Notes: generated from the sequence alone by a model not told the origin. 64,000 bases of DNA from Poseidonocella pacifica (GCF_900111875.1 NZ_FOJU01000004.1:124001-188000), one strand, 5' to 3'. Positions 49,885-59,842 are shown, counted from the first letter of the stretch. Numbers and translations: made by a program.

Positions 49885-51423
49885 CTAGAGGCCGAAAGCC
49901 AGCGCTGCGACAGCCGCGACTGCGAGCCCCCCAACCAGAGCGCCCCCCGCAGCCCAAAGCGCGGGGTGGCCCGTCTCACGGACTATGGGGGCCGGCGGCG
50001 TCGACTGACGTATCAGTGCAGCCTCGACAAGCGCCGGGAGGCGTGGCCCGAACCGTGCTGCCACCTGCGCCGTCATCGCGAGGTCGCGGACGAGGGCCTT
50101 GGGGCCTATCCTCTGGCGAATGTAATCTTCGACGACGGGCCGAGCGGCCTGCCAGATGTTGATCTGGGGGTCGAGCGATCTTGCCACACCTTCGACAACG
50201 ACCATAGTCCGCTGGAGCAGGATCAACTCTGTTCTCGTTTCCATCCCGAAACGCTCAGTGACCTCGAACAGGTAGCTGAGCAGTTTGCCCATCGAGATGC
50301 GCGACGCATTCATCCCAAAGATCGGCTCTCCGACGGCGCGAAGGGCGCGGGCGAATTCGTCCACATCCCGGTCACGGGGCACATACCCCGCCTCGAAATG
50401 CACTTCGGCAACACGCCGATAGTCCCGCTTGATAAATCCATAGAGGATCTCTGCGTAAACCCGCCGGGTATATTCGTCGATATGGCCCATGATTCCGAAA
50501 TCAAAGGCGATGATGTCACCGTTTGCCGCGACCTTCAGGTTTCCCTGATGCATATCGGCGTGGAAAAACCCATCACGCAGGGCATGGCGCAGGAACATCT
50601 GAAGGACTCGTTCAGCCAGTTCGACCCTGTCGTGCCCTGCAGCGTCGATGGCCATGGTATCGCCGAACGGAGCACCGTCCGCCCAACTCATGGTCATCAC
50701 GCGACGACCCGACAGGTGCCAATGGATCGATGGAAGCTGAAACCCGACGTCGTTGCCGATGTTCGCGGCAAATTCCGACGCCGCGCTGCTTTCGAGTCGC
50801 AGGTCCAATTCCCCAAGGACAACGCCTTCGAAATGGGCGATGACGTCCGTGGGCCGTAGCCGCCGCGAAGCCGGAGAGACAAGCTCCACCATACGCGCCG
50901 CGAAATAGAAGGCGTCGATGTCGCGCCGGAAAGCACGCTCGATCCCCGGGCGCAGCACCTTTACCGCCACATCCTCACCGGTTTCCCGCAGGCGCGCGCG
51001 ATGGACCTGAGCAATAGAGGCGGCTGCGACGGGCGGGCTGAACTCTGTGAAGACATCATCGACGCGCAAGCCGGTTTCATGCTCGAACGCGGCCTTGGCT
51101 TCCTCGATCGAGAACGGCGGGAGCTTGTCCTGTAGCACACGCAACTGGCCCGCGATTTCTCCGCCTACCACATCGGGCCGAGTCGAAAGGATCTGGCCGA
51201 ACTTTATGTAGGCGGGGCCAAGCGCAGTCAGCGCGCGGGTTGCGGGGGGCATGGTTGTATCCCCCGCATACCCCAACCATTTGAAGGGTTTGCCGAGGGT
51301 CCGAGCCAGCATCCGGAGGAAGGGCGGAGCGTCGAAGGCATCGAGAACAGCGCCCATGGCACCGGTACGTTCGAAAGTCGCGCCCGTACGTATCAAGCGC
51401 CAGATATTATGTGGACCGCGCAT
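49885..51423 (-). CDS. ubiB: UbiB family protein (ubiquinone biosynthesis atypical kinase)
   Basis: Encodes 512 aa. Typical motifs include KFGQILSTRPDVVGGEIAGQ, the alanine-rich loop PPVAAASIAQVHRA that replaces the usual P-loop, EDVAVKVLRPGIE with the catalytic lysine, HADMHQGNLKV and AFDFGIMGHIDE. The C-terminus has a hydrophobic segment (ALWAAGGALVGGLAVAAVAALAFG) that anchors it to the membrane. It is required for ubiquinone synthesis, though the chemical step is undefined. It is transcribed with ubiE, 3 nt upstream. Confidence 0.96.
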   Translation of the reverse strand: MRGPHNIWRLIRTGATFERTGAMGAVLDAFDAPPFLRMLARTLGKPFKWLGYAGDTTMPPATRALTALGPAYIKFGQILSTRPDVVGGEIAGQLRVLQDKLPPFSIEEAKAAFEHETGLRVDDVFTEFSPPVAAASIAQVHRARLRETGEDVAVKVLRPGIERAFRRDIDAFYFAARMVELVSPASRRLRPTDVIAHFEGVVLGELDLRLESSAASEFAANIGNDVGFQLPSIHWHLSGRRVMTMSWADGAPFGDTMAIDAAGHDRVELAERVLQMFLRHALRDGFFHADMHQGNLKVAANGDIIAFDFGIMGHIDEYTRRVYAEILYGFIKRDYRRVAEVHFEAGYVPRDRDVDEFARALRAVGEPIFGMNASRISMGKLLSYLFEVTERFGMETRTELILLQRTMVVVEGVARSLDPQINIWQAARPVVEDYIRQRIGPKALVRDLAMTAQVAARFGPRLPALVEAALIRQSTPPAPIVRETGHPALWAAGGALVGGLAVAAVAALAFGL

Positions 51424-51426
51424 CGT

Positions 51427-52179
51427 TCAGAGCTTCCAGCCGGAGTGCAGGCAAGCGATGCCCATGCTCAGGTTCCGATACTTTGCATTGTCGAACCCGG
51501 CCTCCCTGACCATATCCAGGAATGTGTCCTGATCCGGAAACCGGCGGATCGATTCCACGAGATATTGATAACTGTCGCGATCATTGGCGATCACTTGGCC
51601 CATCGCGGGAATGACGTTGAAGGAATACCGGTCATAGGCCCATTGCATCGTCGGGTTGGGGATCTGGCTGAACTCCAGCACCATCAGGCGGCCTCCGGGG
51701 CGGAGCACGCGATACGCCTCGTTGAGCGCTTCCTGCGGGCGGGTTATGTTTCGGATGCCAAAGCTGATGGTGTAGACGTCAAAGCTGTCATCCTCAAAGG
51801 GCAGGTCCATGGCATCGCCGACCACCCAATCGAGGCTGTCTTCCATATCGGCGGCGTCCGCACGAAGCCGCCCTTCGTTGAGCATCGCCTCGGTCAGGTC
51901 GAGCACAGTTGCATGCCCGCGGCCGGCTCGCTTGAGAAACCGAAAGGAAATATCACCCGTGCCACCGGCCACATCGAGCAACTGTTGCCCGGGCCGCGGT
52001 GCGAGCCAATCCATCATCGCATCTTTCCAGACCCGATGAATGCCGAAGGACATCGCGTCGTTCATCACGTCATACTTGGACGCCACGTTGCTAAAGACGC
52101 CGCGCACGCGGCCCGCCTTTTCGCTTTCGGGGACGGTCTGATATCCGAAATGTGTGGTCTTGCCTGCGTCGTCACTCAT
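51427..52179 (-). CDS. ubiE: demethylmenaquinol/ubiquinone C-methyltransferase UbiE
   Basis: Encodes 250 aa. A class I S-adenosylmethionine methyltransferase of the ubiquinone/menaquinone family: [20 protein letters not shown], the SAM-binding [15 protein letters not shown], and the signature [20 protein letters not shown] with [16 protein letters not shown]. Performs the C-methylation of 2-polyprenyl-6-methoxy-1,4-benzoquinol. It lies divergent from mutM and is followed by ubiB. Confidence 0.97.
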   Translation of the reverse strand: MSDDAGKTTHFGYQTVPESEKAGRVRGVFSNVASKYDVMNDAMSFGIHRVWKDAMMDWLAPRPGQQLLDVAGGTGDISFRFLKRAGRGHATVLDLTEAMLNEGRLRADAADMEDSLDWVVGDAMDLPFEDDSFDVYTISFGIRNITRPQEALNEAYRVLRPGGRLMVLEFSQIPNPTMQWAYDRYSFNVIPAMGQVIANDRDSYQYLVESIRRFPDQDTFLDMVREAGFDNAKYRNLSMGIACLHSGWKL

Positions 52180-52263
52180 GGGGCTTGTCGTCCTCTCCGC
52201 TTGCCCTTGTTATAAGGCGCCGCCGCGCGGGTACAATGCACCGTCAGAAGGAGAAGAGCCCAG

Positions 52264-53109
52264 ATGCCTGAATTGCCCGAGGTCGAGACCGTTCGCCGCG
52301 GACTTCTGCCCGCGATGGAAGGGCAGCGGATCGCATTGGCTGAGGTGCGCCGTCCTGATCTGCGCTGGCCATTTCCGGAGCGGATGGCCGAGCGTTTGAC
52401 TGGGAAGGTGGTGGAACGCCTATGGCGGCGGTCGAAGTATATCCTCATGGAACTGAGCGGTGGGGAAACCTTGCTCATGCATCTCGGCATGTCCGGCCGT
52501 GTGCTCGTGTCGGGTGACCCGCTTGGTCAGTTCGAATATGAGCATCCCGCGGCGGAGAAGCACGATCATGTCGTCCTTCATATGGAGAATGGCGCGCGGA
52601 TCACGTTCAATGATCCCCGCCGGTTTGGCGCCATGGACCTTCTGGTGACGGGGCAAGAAGACGCGCACCCCCTGCTCGCCTCGCTGGGTCCCGAACCCTT
52701 GGGAAATTCCTTTGACGAAAGCTATCTTGTTGATCGGTTGCGGGGGCGGAACACACCGATCAAATCGGCGCTGCTCGACCAGAGGGTCGTGGCGGGGCTC
52801 GGGAACATCTACGTTTGCGAGGCACTCTTTCGCGCGGGAATCTCACCCATGAGAAAAGCGGCGCGCATTTCGCCCCAGCGTATCGCGTCGCTCGTTCCGA
52901 TCATCCGGGCGGTGCTGGCCGAGGCGATTGCGGCGGGAGGCTCTTCTTTGCGCGACTATCGGCGCGCCGACGGGGAGTTGGGATATTTTCAACACAGCTT
53001 CGATGTCTACGGCCGGGAGGGCGAAGCCTGCCGAACCTGCGGCGCGCCTGTCCTGCGGATGGTGCAGTCTGGTCGCTCGAGCTTCTATTGTGGGGCTTGC
53101 CAAAGATAA
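52264..53109 (+). CDS. mutM: formamidopyrimidine-DNA glycosylase
   Basis: Encodes 281 aa. Removes oxidised purines such as 8-oxoguanine and nicks the abasic site. N-terminal [13 protein letters not shown] supplies the catalytic proline (P2) and glutamate (E3); LMHLGMSGR and [12 protein letters not shown] follow; [20 protein letters not shown] is the helix-two-turn-helix; and a C-terminal zinc finger has CRTC and CGAC pairs. Length and motifs are normal. RBS AAGGAGAAG lies upstream. Confidence 0.97.
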   Translation: MPELPEVETVRRGLLPAMEGQRIALAEVRRPDLRWPFPERMAERLTGKVVERLWRRSKYILMELSGGETLLMHLGMSGRVLVSGDPLGQFEYEHPAAEKHDHVVLHMENGARITFNDPRRFGAMDLLVTGQEDAHPLLASLGPEPLGNSFDESYLVDRLRGRNTPIKSALLDQRVVAGLGNIYVCEALFRAGISPMRKAARISPQRIASLVPIIRAVLAEAIAAGGSSLRDYRRADGELGYFQHSFDVYGREGEACRTCGAPVLRMVQSGRSSFYCGACQR

Positions 53110-53174
53110 CTTGAACCGTGCCGGGAAGGTTGTCACTACTCAGGTTTGAGCGAAACAGCCCGAAAGCGAAACCG

Positions 53175-53951
53175 ATGGCATACGAGACGATTACCGTCGA
53201 GGTCGAGGAACATATCGCAACGATCACGCTGAACCGGCCCGACGCCATGAATGCGCTGAACCTCCAGCTTCTGGGGGAATTGTGCACCGCGCTCGAAGAG
53301 GCCGACGCCAGCGACAAGGTGCGCTGTGTTGTGCTGACCGGATCCGAAAAGGCGTTCGCCGCGGGCGCGGATGTCAAGGAGATGGCGGAGCAGAGCTTTG
53401 TCGATGCGTTCCTGTCGGACATCTTTGGTGGCGAGGCTGAAAGGTTCCGGAACATCCGCAAACCCATCATCGCCGCGGTGTCTGGTTATACGCTGGGCGG
53501 CGGCTGCGAGCTTGCAATGATGTGTGATATCGTCATCGCCGCCGATACCGCGAAATTTGGCCAGCCAGAAATCAACCTCGGGATCATACCGGGCCTTGGT
53601 GGTACGCAGCGCCTTACTCGGACAGTGGGCAAATCCAAGGCGATGGATCTGTGCCTGACGGGGCGTTTCATGGACGCTGAAGAAGCAGAACGCTCGGGCC
53701 TCGTTTCGCGCGTGGTTCCGGCACGCAAGTTGCGCGAAGAAGTGCGCAGCATCGCAGAGAAGATTTCCGAAAAATCGATCCCCTCGCTGCTGGCGGCGAA
53801 GGAATCCATCAATCGCAGCTTTGAGACGACCTTGGCCGAAGGGATGCGCCACGAGCGCCGCCTGTTCCAATCGCTCTTTGCCACCGAGGACCAGTCAGAG
53901 GGGATGGCGGCCTTCTTGGCCAAGCGCGAACCGCAGTTCCGGGATCGCTAG
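53175..53951 (+). CDS. enoyl-CoA hydratase
   Basis: Encodes 258 aa from ATG 53175; an in-frame TTG 57 nt upstream overlaps no conserved sequence. A crotonase-fold protein with [17 protein letters not shown], the oxyanion-hole segment [32 protein letters not shown] (catalytic glutamate region) and [20 protein letters not shown]. The two acidic residues of short-chain hydratases are present (E in GCELA and E in GQPEINLG). Hydration of short-chain enoyl-CoA is expected; the exact substrate is unknown. Confidence 0.94.
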   Translation: MAYETITVEVEEHIATITLNRPDAMNALNLQLLGELCTALEEADASDKVRCVVLTGSEKAFAAGADVKEMAEQSFVDAFLSDIFGGEAERFRNIRKPIIAAVSGYTLGGGCELAMMCDIVIAADTAKFGQPEINLGIIPGLGGTQRLTRTVGKSKAMDLCLTGRFMDAEEAERSGLVSRVVPARKLREEVRSIAEKISEKSIPSLLAAKESINRSFETTLAEGMRHERRLFQSLFATEDQSEGMAAFLAKREPQFRDR

Positions 53952-53964
53952 TCAAGAATTTCCT

Positions 53965-53992
53965 TTGCTTTTGTACATCCTTTCGGTATAGG
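53965..53992 (+). promoter_or_regulatory. candidate rpsT promoter
   Basis: TTGCTT (53965-53970) and TATAGG (53987-53992) are spaced by 16 nt in the 161-nt gap before rpsT, leaving a leader of about 110 nt. Assignment is by pattern only. Confidence 0.4.
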
Positions 53993-54112
53993 CCGTCGCC
54001 ATACATGCGCGTGATGCCCGCTAAGGCAGGATTCGGACCCAGTTCAGTCGGGTCGTCGTTGTGGCATCGCGCCCGAAATAGTGAACCATACCGACGAAAG
54101 AGGGTCTGACCC

Positions 54113-54376
54113 ATGGCAAATACACCGCAGTCCAAGAAACGCGCCCGCCAGAATGAGCGCCGCTTCGCAATCAACAAGGCGCGCCGTTCACGGATCCGCA
54201 CCTATCTCCGCAAAGTCGAAGAGGCCATCGCGTCTGGCGATCAGGACGCGGCACAGGCAGCGCTTCGCGCGGCACAGCCGGAGCTGATGCGCGGCGTCAC
54301 CAAGGGCGTCTTTCACAAGAACACGGCGTCGCGGAAAATTTCCCGCCTTGCCTCTCGCGTAAAGTCCCTCGGGTAA
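54113..54376 (+). CDS. rpsT: 30S ribosomal protein S20
   Basis: Encodes 87 aa. [20 protein letters not shown], then [19 protein letters not shown] and [20 protein letters not shown] are the S20 pattern of basic helices that bind 16S rRNA. Length is standard. It stands alone between a leader of 161 nt and a strong terminator, and precedes the dnaA region as in many alphaproteobacteria. Confidence 0.98.
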   Translation: MANTPQSKKRARQNERRFAINKARRSRIRTYLRKVEEAIASGDQDAAQAALRAAQPELMRGVTKGVFHKNTASRKISRLASRVKSLG

Positions 54377-54402
54377 AGCATTCTTGCCACATCCTGAAGT
54401 TG

Positions 54403-54429
54403 AGCGCCGCTTATAGCGGCGCTTTTTTT
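54403..54429 (+). terminator. Rho-independent terminator after rpsT
   Basis: AGCGCCGC (54403-54410) pairs with GCGGCGCT (54416-54423) over a TTATA loop, and the run of T residues continues to 54429. It is a textbook terminator. Confidence 0.93.
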
Positions 54430-54878
54430 ATGGGACAGTTGCCGTGACGTCGCGGGATTCTTTTCGCGGTTATGATGAGTCAAGCGCGAAGAACGGTTGA
54501 TCGTTTTCAGCGGAAATTGGTAACCCTTTATGTGCGATTCACATAGTCTGGGGGGACAGCGAATTCCGGTCGGACCAGCGGGTATCTGGACCGACAGGAA
54601 GCAGAATGACAACCGGCTTGCCGGGGTGTCTATCTGCGCCGTCCGGGGCATTCCGGGCCCTGTCCGAGTAATGATAGCGCATGCGAGGAAGGTCTCTCAC
54701 GGGGGGCGTCCAAGGTCATGTGTCGAAGTGCTCTATGAGGTGCTGCGCGCCGCCGAAGGTTCTTTGGCGGGGGGTGGCGTCGTCATCCCATGACGTCGTG
54801 AATCGACGACCGCTTTCGGCAGGGCGGTTGAACAACGGGCAAGAACGAAACGCCGTGATGGGATCGGATTGAGGAAAA
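54430..54878. other. gene-free dnaA leader region
   Basis: About 450 nt lie between the rpsT terminator and dnaA. No credible gene is seen; the longest plus-strand frame (54530-54793) shows no domain. GANTC sites occur at 54456, 54536 and 54800, no more than expected by chance. No perfect DnaA box is present; CGATTCACA at 54535-54543 matches 7 of 9 bases. The stretch probably holds the dnaA promoter and a long leader, but I could not place a convincing -35/-10 pair. Confidence 0.6.
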
Positions 54879-56264
54879 ATGACGCAGGAACAATGGGGAC
54901 AGATTCGGCAGGAACTCCGGAAGTCTGTGGGCGAAAGCAGCTATGCGAGCTGGATCGAGCCGCTCGAATTCCATCAACTGGATGATGGTGTCGCAACGTT
55001 CCACGTGCCGACGACTTTCCTCGGGAACTACGTCTCGCGGAATTTCTCCGATCTGATCATGTACCACATGAAGGCCATTTCCGGCGGTCGTGTGGTTCGG
55101 GTCAATTTTTCAGTGCCTGCCAATAGCGCCGACCGCCCTCGTCCCGCATCCGGCGGCTCACAGCCCGAGGCCGCCCAGCCCAAGGCCGCGCGTTCGGCCC
55201 CCATTCCCACTGGCAGTGATGAGATTCCCGGCGCACCGCTTGATGAGCGTTTTACCTTTGATCGCTTTGTCGTCGGCAAGCCCAACGAACTGGCTCATGC
55301 CGCGGCGCGCCGCGTGGCCGAAGGCGGGCAGGTGTCGTTCAACCCGCTCTTTCTTTATGGGGGCGTCGGTCTCGGCAAGACGCACCTCATGCACGCCATC
55401 GCTTGGGAGCTTCAGAAAAGCCGCCCCGATCTCAATGTCGTCTACCTCTCGGCAGAGCAGTTCATGTACCGCTTCGTGCAGGCGCTGCGCGATCGCAAGA
55501 TGATGGACTTCAAACAACTCTTCCGAAGCGTCGATGTGCTCATGGTCGACGACGTGCAGTTCATTGCCGGCAAGGACAGCACGCAAGAAGAGTTCTTCCA
55601 CACGTTCAATGCGCTTGTGGATCAGAACAAGCAGATCATCATCTCCGCAGACCGTGCGCCCGGGGAGATCAAGGACCTCGAAGAGCGTATTCGTTCGCGC
55701 CTGCAATGCGGTCTTGTCGTTGACCTGCATCCCACGGACTACGAATTGCGCCTCGGAATCCTGCAGACCAAGGTGGAACAATACCGCGTCCAATATCCCG
55801 GGTTGGAGATCAACCACGGCGTGCTGGAGTTTCTTGCCCACCGCATCAGCACCAACGTGCGTGTCCTTGAGGGCGCGCTGACACGGCTGTTCGCCTTTGC
55901 CTCGCTGGTCGGGCGCGAGATCAACATGGAACTCACGCAGGACTGTCTCTCGGACGTCTTGCGCGCTTCGGATCGCAAGATCACCGTTGAGGAAATCCAG
56001 CGCAAGGTCAGCGATCACTACAACATCCGTCTGTCGGACATGCTCGGCCCCAAGCGGCTTCGGGCATTTGCGCGGCCCCGGCAGATCGCCATGTATCTCT
56101 CCAAGAGCATGACGAGCCGATCCTTGCCCGATATCGGGAAGCGTTTCGGCGGCCGCGACCATACGACAGTGATGCACGGAGTGAAGCGGATCGAGGAGCT
56201 TCGCACGCAAGACAGCCAGATCGATGAGGATCTCGAACTGCTGCGCCGCGCGCTTGAGGCCTGA
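54879..56264 (+). CDS. dnaA: chromosomal replication initiator DnaA
   Basis: Encodes 461 aa. Binds DnaA boxes and opens oriC. Domain I is at ~1-85 (WIEPLEFHQLDDGVATFHVP), a proline-rich linker follows, and AAA+ domain III carries Walker A (GGVGLGKT, residues 161-168), Walker B (VLMVDDVQF) and the sensor region SADRAPGEIKDLEERIRSRL. Domain IV has the DnaA-box-binding signature SLPDIGKRFGGRDHTTVMHG. The start is preceded by GAGGAAAA. The order rpsT-dnaA-dnaN-recF is typical of the lineage. Confidence 0.98.
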   Translation: MTQEQWGQIRQELRKSVGESSYASWIEPLEFHQLDDGVATFHVPTTFLGNYVSRNFSDLIMYHMKAISGGRVVRVNFSVPANSADRPRPASGGSQPEAAQPKAARSAPIPTGSDEIPGAPLDERFTFDRFVVGKPNELAHAAARRVAEGGQVSFNPLFLYGGVGLGKTHLMHAIAWELQKSRPDLNVVYLSAEQFMYRFVQALRDRKMMDFKQLFRSVDVLMVDDVQFIAGKDSTQEEFFHTFNALVDQNKQIIISADRAPGEIKDLEERIRSRLQCGLVVDLHPTDYELRLGILQTKVEQYRVQYPGLEINHGVLEFLAHRISTNVRVLEGALTRLFAFASLVGREINMELTQDCLSDVLRASDRKITVEEIQRKVSDHYNIRLSDMLGPKRLRAFARPRQIAMYLSKSMTSRSLPDIGKRFGGRDHTTVMHGVKRIEELRTQDSQIDEDLELLRRALEA

Positions 56265-56297
56265 GGGCCTTTCGCCACGATCTTCTGTGTTTGGGGG

Positions 56298-56323
56298 AAG
56301 GGGGCCTTGACGGCCTCTTTTTT
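56298..56323 (+). terminator. weak terminator after dnaA
   Basis: GGCC/GGCC (56303-56306 with 56312-56315) extends outward through G-U and A-T pairs to about 9 bp around a TTGAC loop and leads into six T residues. It lies in the 140-nt dnaA-dnaN gap and may let dnaN be transcribed partly on its own. Confidence 0.45.
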
Positions 56324-56404
56324 CCGGCGGACAAACCAAAAAGCGCTTGTGAACCGGGCTTGAGACGGTAACTTTCGCGTCCCGGGACCAAAAGGAGCGA
56401 GGGG

Positions 56405-57523
56405 ATGAAACTCAGCATTGAACGCGGGGCACTCCTGAAAGCGGTGAGCCAGGCTCAGTCCGTTGTAGAGCGCCGCAACACCATCCCGATCCTCGCAAAC
56501 GTGCTCATCGAAGCCGAAGGCGATCAGGCACAGTTCCGTGCCACGGACCTCGATATCGAGGTGGTCGACAAGGCCCCCGCCAAGGTGGAACGCGCAGGCG
56601 CCACTACGGTGAGTGCAGTGACCTTGCATGAAATCGTGCGCAAGCTGCCCGATGGGGCGCTGGTGACACTGTCGGATGATATGACCAGCGGGCGCCTGAC
56701 TGTCGAAGCCGGGCGGTCTCACTTCTCTCTGGCCACCCTCCCGAAGGAGGATTTCCCGGTCATGGCGAGCAGCGAGTACAGCAGCAACTACACCATTCCC
56801 GCGCCGGTATTGCGGCGTTTGTTCGACAAATCCAAGTTTGCGATCTCGACCGAAGAGACGCGGTATTACCTCAACGGGGTCTATCTCCACGTCGCTGATG
56901 CGGATGGCGCGCAGGTGCTCCGCTGTGTGGCGACGGACGGCCACCGTCTGGCCCGGATCGACGCTGGTTTGCCGACCGGGGCCGAAGGCATGCCCGGCGT
57001 CATCGTCCCCCGCAAGACCGTGGGTGAGCTTCGCAAGCTGCTCGACGACGATGAGATGGAAATCGCGGTCTCGGTGAGTGAAACCAAAATCCGTTTTGCG
57101 ACCCCTGACATCATTCTCACTTCCAAGGTCATCGACGGGACTTTCCCCGACTATACGCGGGTGATCCCTACCGGAAACACGCGCAAGCTTGAAGTCGATG
57201 CCAACGAGTTTGCCAAGGCAGTCGACCGCGTCGCAACCGTGTCCTCGGAACGCTCTCGCGCTGTGAAGCTGTCGCTGGAGGAGGATCGCCTGGTTCTTTC
57301 TGTGAATGCACCTGACAGTGGCGCAGCCGAAGAGGAACTGGTGGTGGCTTATGGCGACGAGCGTCTGGAAATCGGCTTCAACGCCAAGTACCTGCTCGAA
57401 ATCGCCAGTCAGGTGGACCGGGAGAACGCGGTTTTCCTGTTCAATTCCGCAGGCGATCCGACCTTGATGCGCGAGGGGACGGATACCAGCGCGGTCTATG
57501 TCGTGATGCCGATGCGGGTTTGA
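56405..57523 (+). CDS. dnaN: DNA polymerase III beta subunit (sliding clamp)
   Basis: Encodes 372 aa. MKLSIERGALLKAVSQAQSV, then RRNTIPILANVLIEAEGDQ, and the C-terminal VDRENAVFLFNSAGDPTLMR with YVVMPMRV are clamp signatures; three repeats of the clamp fold fit the length. It tethers polymerase III to DNA. RBS AAGGAGCGAGGGG lies upstream. Confidence 0.98.
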   Translation: MKLSIERGALLKAVSQAQSVVERRNTIPILANVLIEAEGDQAQFRATDLDIEVVDKAPAKVERAGATTVSAVTLHEIVRKLPDGALVTLSDDMTSGRLTVEAGRSHFSLATLPKEDFPVMASSEYSSNYTIPAPVLRRLFDKSKFAISTEETRYYLNGVYLHVADADGAQVLRCVATDGHRLARIDAGLPTGAEGMPGVIVPRKTVGELRKLLDDDEMEIAVSVSETKIRFATPDIILTSKVIDGTFPDYTRVIPTGNTRKLEVDANEFAKAVDRVATVSSERSRAVKLSLEEDRLVLSVNAPDSGAAEEELVVAYGDERLEIGFNAKYLLEIASQVDRENAVFLFNSAGDPTLMREGTDTSAVYVVMPMRV

Positions 57524-57587
57524 CGGTTGGCGCGGCCGTCGTGGAAGCACGCGGCCGTGATCCACTGAACTGGGTGAGGCCAGCGAT

Positions 57588-58682
57588 ATGGTAGCCCGCT
57601 CCTTTCAAAGTCTGACCCTTTCGCATTTCAGGTCGCACAAACACCTGCGTATCGAACTGGATCCCCGCCCCGTGGTCCTCCACGGACCCAATGGGGCGGG
57701 AAAGACAAACATCCTCGAAGCCGTATCGCTTTTCTCTCCGGGGCGGGGATTGAGGCGCGTCGCCGCGGCCGAGATGGCCCGCCGTCCAGAAGCGCTTGGC
57801 TGGAAACTGACGGGAGCGTTGCAGACCCACGAGGTTGAGATCACCGCAGAGGCCGGCAGTTCGCGCGAGGTGCGCGTTGATGGCAAGATCACGCCCCAGA
57901 TTGCCTTGGCAGAACTTCTCCGGATGGTTTGGCTGGTTCCTTCCATGGATCGCTTGTGGATCGAAGCGCCCGAGGGCCGTCGTCGCTTTCTCGATCGGCT
58001 GGCCCTATCGTTTTTTCCCGAACATGCCGATTCTTCCCTGACCTTTGAAAAGGCCATGCGGGAAAGGAACCGCCTCCTGCGGGATCAGGTGAGGGATCCG
58101 CACTGGTATGACGCGCTCGAAGCGCAGATGGCGCGGTCGGCGATGGATATACAAACAGCGCGCGTGGATACGATTTATCGCATTGCGGCGGCGCAAGATC
58201 ATGCCGCAACGGCATTTCCGGCTGCGGATCTCGGGCTTGATGCGGGCGATCTTGGCATGCCCGATACCGAAGCCCAGTATCGCGTCGCGCTGGCGGATAC
58301 ACGCGGTCGCGACATGGCCGCGGGGCGAACCCTTCTAGGCCCGCACCGCGCGGATCTCCGGGCGCGGTATACTGCCAAGGATATGGAGGCAAAGGACTGC
58401 TCCACGGGGGAGCAAAAGGCCCTGCTGATCTCGATCATCCTTGCCAATGCACGGGCGCTGGCACGTAATTTCGATGCGCCGCCTATCGTTTTGCTCGATG
58501 AAGTTGCGGCTCACCTCGACGAAGGGCGGCGGCGTGCGCTTTATGACGAGATTGTCGCGTTGGGCACGCAGGCTTGGATGACGGGCACCGGGTCGGAGCT
58601 TTTCTCGGGTCTGGAAGGCCGTGCGCAATTCTTTGACGTGACGGACGAAGCTGGGATTTCAACGGTGCGGCGCCATGAGTGA
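57588..58682 (+). CDS. recF: DNA replication and repair protein RecF
   Basis: Encodes 364 aa. An SMC-like ATPase that loads RecA with RecO/RecR at gaps. N-terminal Walker A GPNGAGKTNILEAVSLFSPG, the middle MDRLWIEAPEGRRRFLDRL, then the ABC-type signature STGEQKALLISIILANAR and Walker B PIVLLDEVAAHLDEGRR are all present. The last 8 nt overlap the following modE-like gene, an unusual coupling. Confidence 0.97.
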   Translation: MVARSFQSLTLSHFRSHKHLRIELDPRPVVLHGPNGAGKTNILEAVSLFSPGRGLRRVAAAEMARRPEALGWKLTGALQTHEVEITAEAGSSREVRVDGKITPQIALAELLRMVWLVPSMDRLWIEAPEGRRRFLDRLALSFFPEHADSSLTFEKAMRERNRLLRDQVRDPHWYDALEAQMARSAMDIQTARVDTIYRIAAAQDHAATAFPAADLGLDAGDLGMPDTEAQYRVALADTRGRDMAAGRTLLGPHRADLRARYTAKDMEAKDCSTGEQKALLISIILANARALARNFDAPPIVLLDEVAAHLDEGRRRALYDEIVALGTQAWMTGTGSELFSGLEGRAQFFDVTDEAGISTVRRHE

Positions 58683-59046
58683 TCGAAGCACGCCGAGCTT
58701 GCGTTTGCGGATCGTCTTTGGGCCGGAGGCGATGCTTGGCCCCGGCAAGGCGGACCTTCTCGAGCGGATCCGCGATACCGGATCCATCGCGGCGGCGGGT
58801 CGGACCATGGGGATGAGCTACAAGCGCGCATGGATGTTGGTCGAAACGATGAACGGAACTTTCACGCGCCCCCTCGTCGAAGGTAGCAGAGGCGGCGCAA
58901 AAGGCGGCGGTGCCCGATTGACCGAAACGGGTGTGCAAGTCCTCGCAAGGTATCGGCAGGTTGAAGAGCGCGCCCGAGACGCCACTGCGGAAGACCTCGC
59001 TGCGTTGGAAAGCTTGTGCAAAGCCGATATAGCCGATGGAAAATAA
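58675..59046 (+). CDS. ModE-type winged helix DNA-binding protein, single domain
   Basis: Encodes 123 aa, a ModE N-terminal domain only: LRLRIVFGPEAMLGPGKADL, then ERIRDTGSIAAAGRTMGMSY with KRAWMLVETMN as the recognition helix region, and a glycine-rich wing (RGGAKGGGARLTETG). The molybdate-binding Mop/TOBE half of full-length ModE is missing. The gene sits 61 nt before modA, so regulation of modABC is likely, but how molybdate would be sensed is unclear. It overlaps recF by 8 nt. Confidence 0.88.
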   Translation: MSDRSTPSLRLRIVFGPEAMLGPGKADLLERIRDTGSIAAAGRTMGMSYKRAWMLVETMNGTFTRPLVEGSRGGAKGGGARLTETGVQVLARYRQVEERARDATAEDLAALESLCKADIADGK

Positions 59047-59107
59047 CGCTTGCTGGCAGGGGATCACCCGCCGATAGTTTGCAGGCCGCGATTTTCCCAA
59101 GGATGCC

Positions 59108-59842
59108 ATGCTCCGACCCTGTTTTATCCTTCTTGCGCTCTGCGTTGCTTCCGGGGCCTGGGCAGACCGCATCACCGTTTTTGCTGCGGCCAGCCTCAAG
59201 ACCGCTCTCGACGACGCCGCGCGGGATTTTGAGGCGGCAACAGACCACACCTTGGCGCTGAATTATGCCGGTTCCTCCGTACTCGCGCGCCAGATAGCGT
59301 TTGGTGCCCCTGCGGACGTTTTCATTTCGGCAAATCCCGACTGGATGGATCTTCTGGAGAGCGAGGGGCGTATAGTGCCGCAAAGCCGTAGGGATCTTTT
59401 GCGCAACAGGCTCGTCATCGTGGGGGCAAAAGGAACGCTGGCAGATACCCCCGAGACGCTCCTCTCCGCCGGCAGGATTGCGATGGCTCTTGTCGATTCA
59501 GTGCCCGCCGGGGTCTACGGAAAGGCGGCGCTCCTGTCGCTGGGTCTATGGGAGGGCGTCGCGCCGCGCGTGGTTCAATCAGACAACGTCAGGACTGCAC
59601 TCGCGCTCGTTGCTCGGGGTGAGGTGCACCACGGGATCGTTTATGCAACGGATGCGCAGGCAGAGCCCGGGATCGCCGTGCTTTATGACTTCCCTCAAGA
59701 CAGCCACCCGGAGATCATCTATCCTGCCGCGCTCATCGCGGGGCATGGACCGGCGGCGGTCGAGTTTCTAGAGTTCCTGGATGGCGCGGAAGCGCGAGAG
59801 ACCTTCACGGATTATGGCTTTCTGCTCCCGGAGGCAGGGTGA
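59108..59842 (+). CDS. modA: molybdate ABC transporter substrate-binding protein
   Basis: Encodes 244 aa with a signal peptide (cleavage after AWA, residue 19). Mature N-terminus DRITVFAAASLKTALDDAAR is the ModA signature; LNYAGSSVLARQIAFGAPAD and FISANPDWMDLLESEG follow, with VPAGVYGKAALLSLGLWEGV and the late VYATDAQAEPGIAVL region. It binds molybdate (or tungstate) in the periplasm. Its stop overlaps the modB GTG start. Confidence 0.96.
   Translation: MLRPCFILLALCVASGAWADRITVFAAASLKTALDDAARDFEAATDHTLALNYAGSSVLARQIAFGAPADVFISANPDWMDLLESEGRIVPQSRRDLLRNRLVIVGAKGTLADTPETLLSAGRIAMALVDSVPAGVYGKAALLSLGLWEGVAPRVVQSDNVRTALALVARGEVHHGIVYATDAQAEPGIAVLYDFPQDSHPEIIYPAALIAGHGPAAVEFLEFLDGAEARETFTDYGFLLPEAG

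Noticed and set aside
54530-54793. 87-codon plus-strand open frame in the dnaA leader
   Set aside because: No domain, no convincing ribosome-binding site and composition unlike neighbouring genes; GC-rich DNA gives many such frames.
54430-54878. Possible oriC next to dnaA
   Set aside because: No perfect TTATNCACA box and no AT-rich unwinding region was found; one 7-of-9 match at 54535 is not enough. In alphaproteobacteria the origin is often not beside dnaA.
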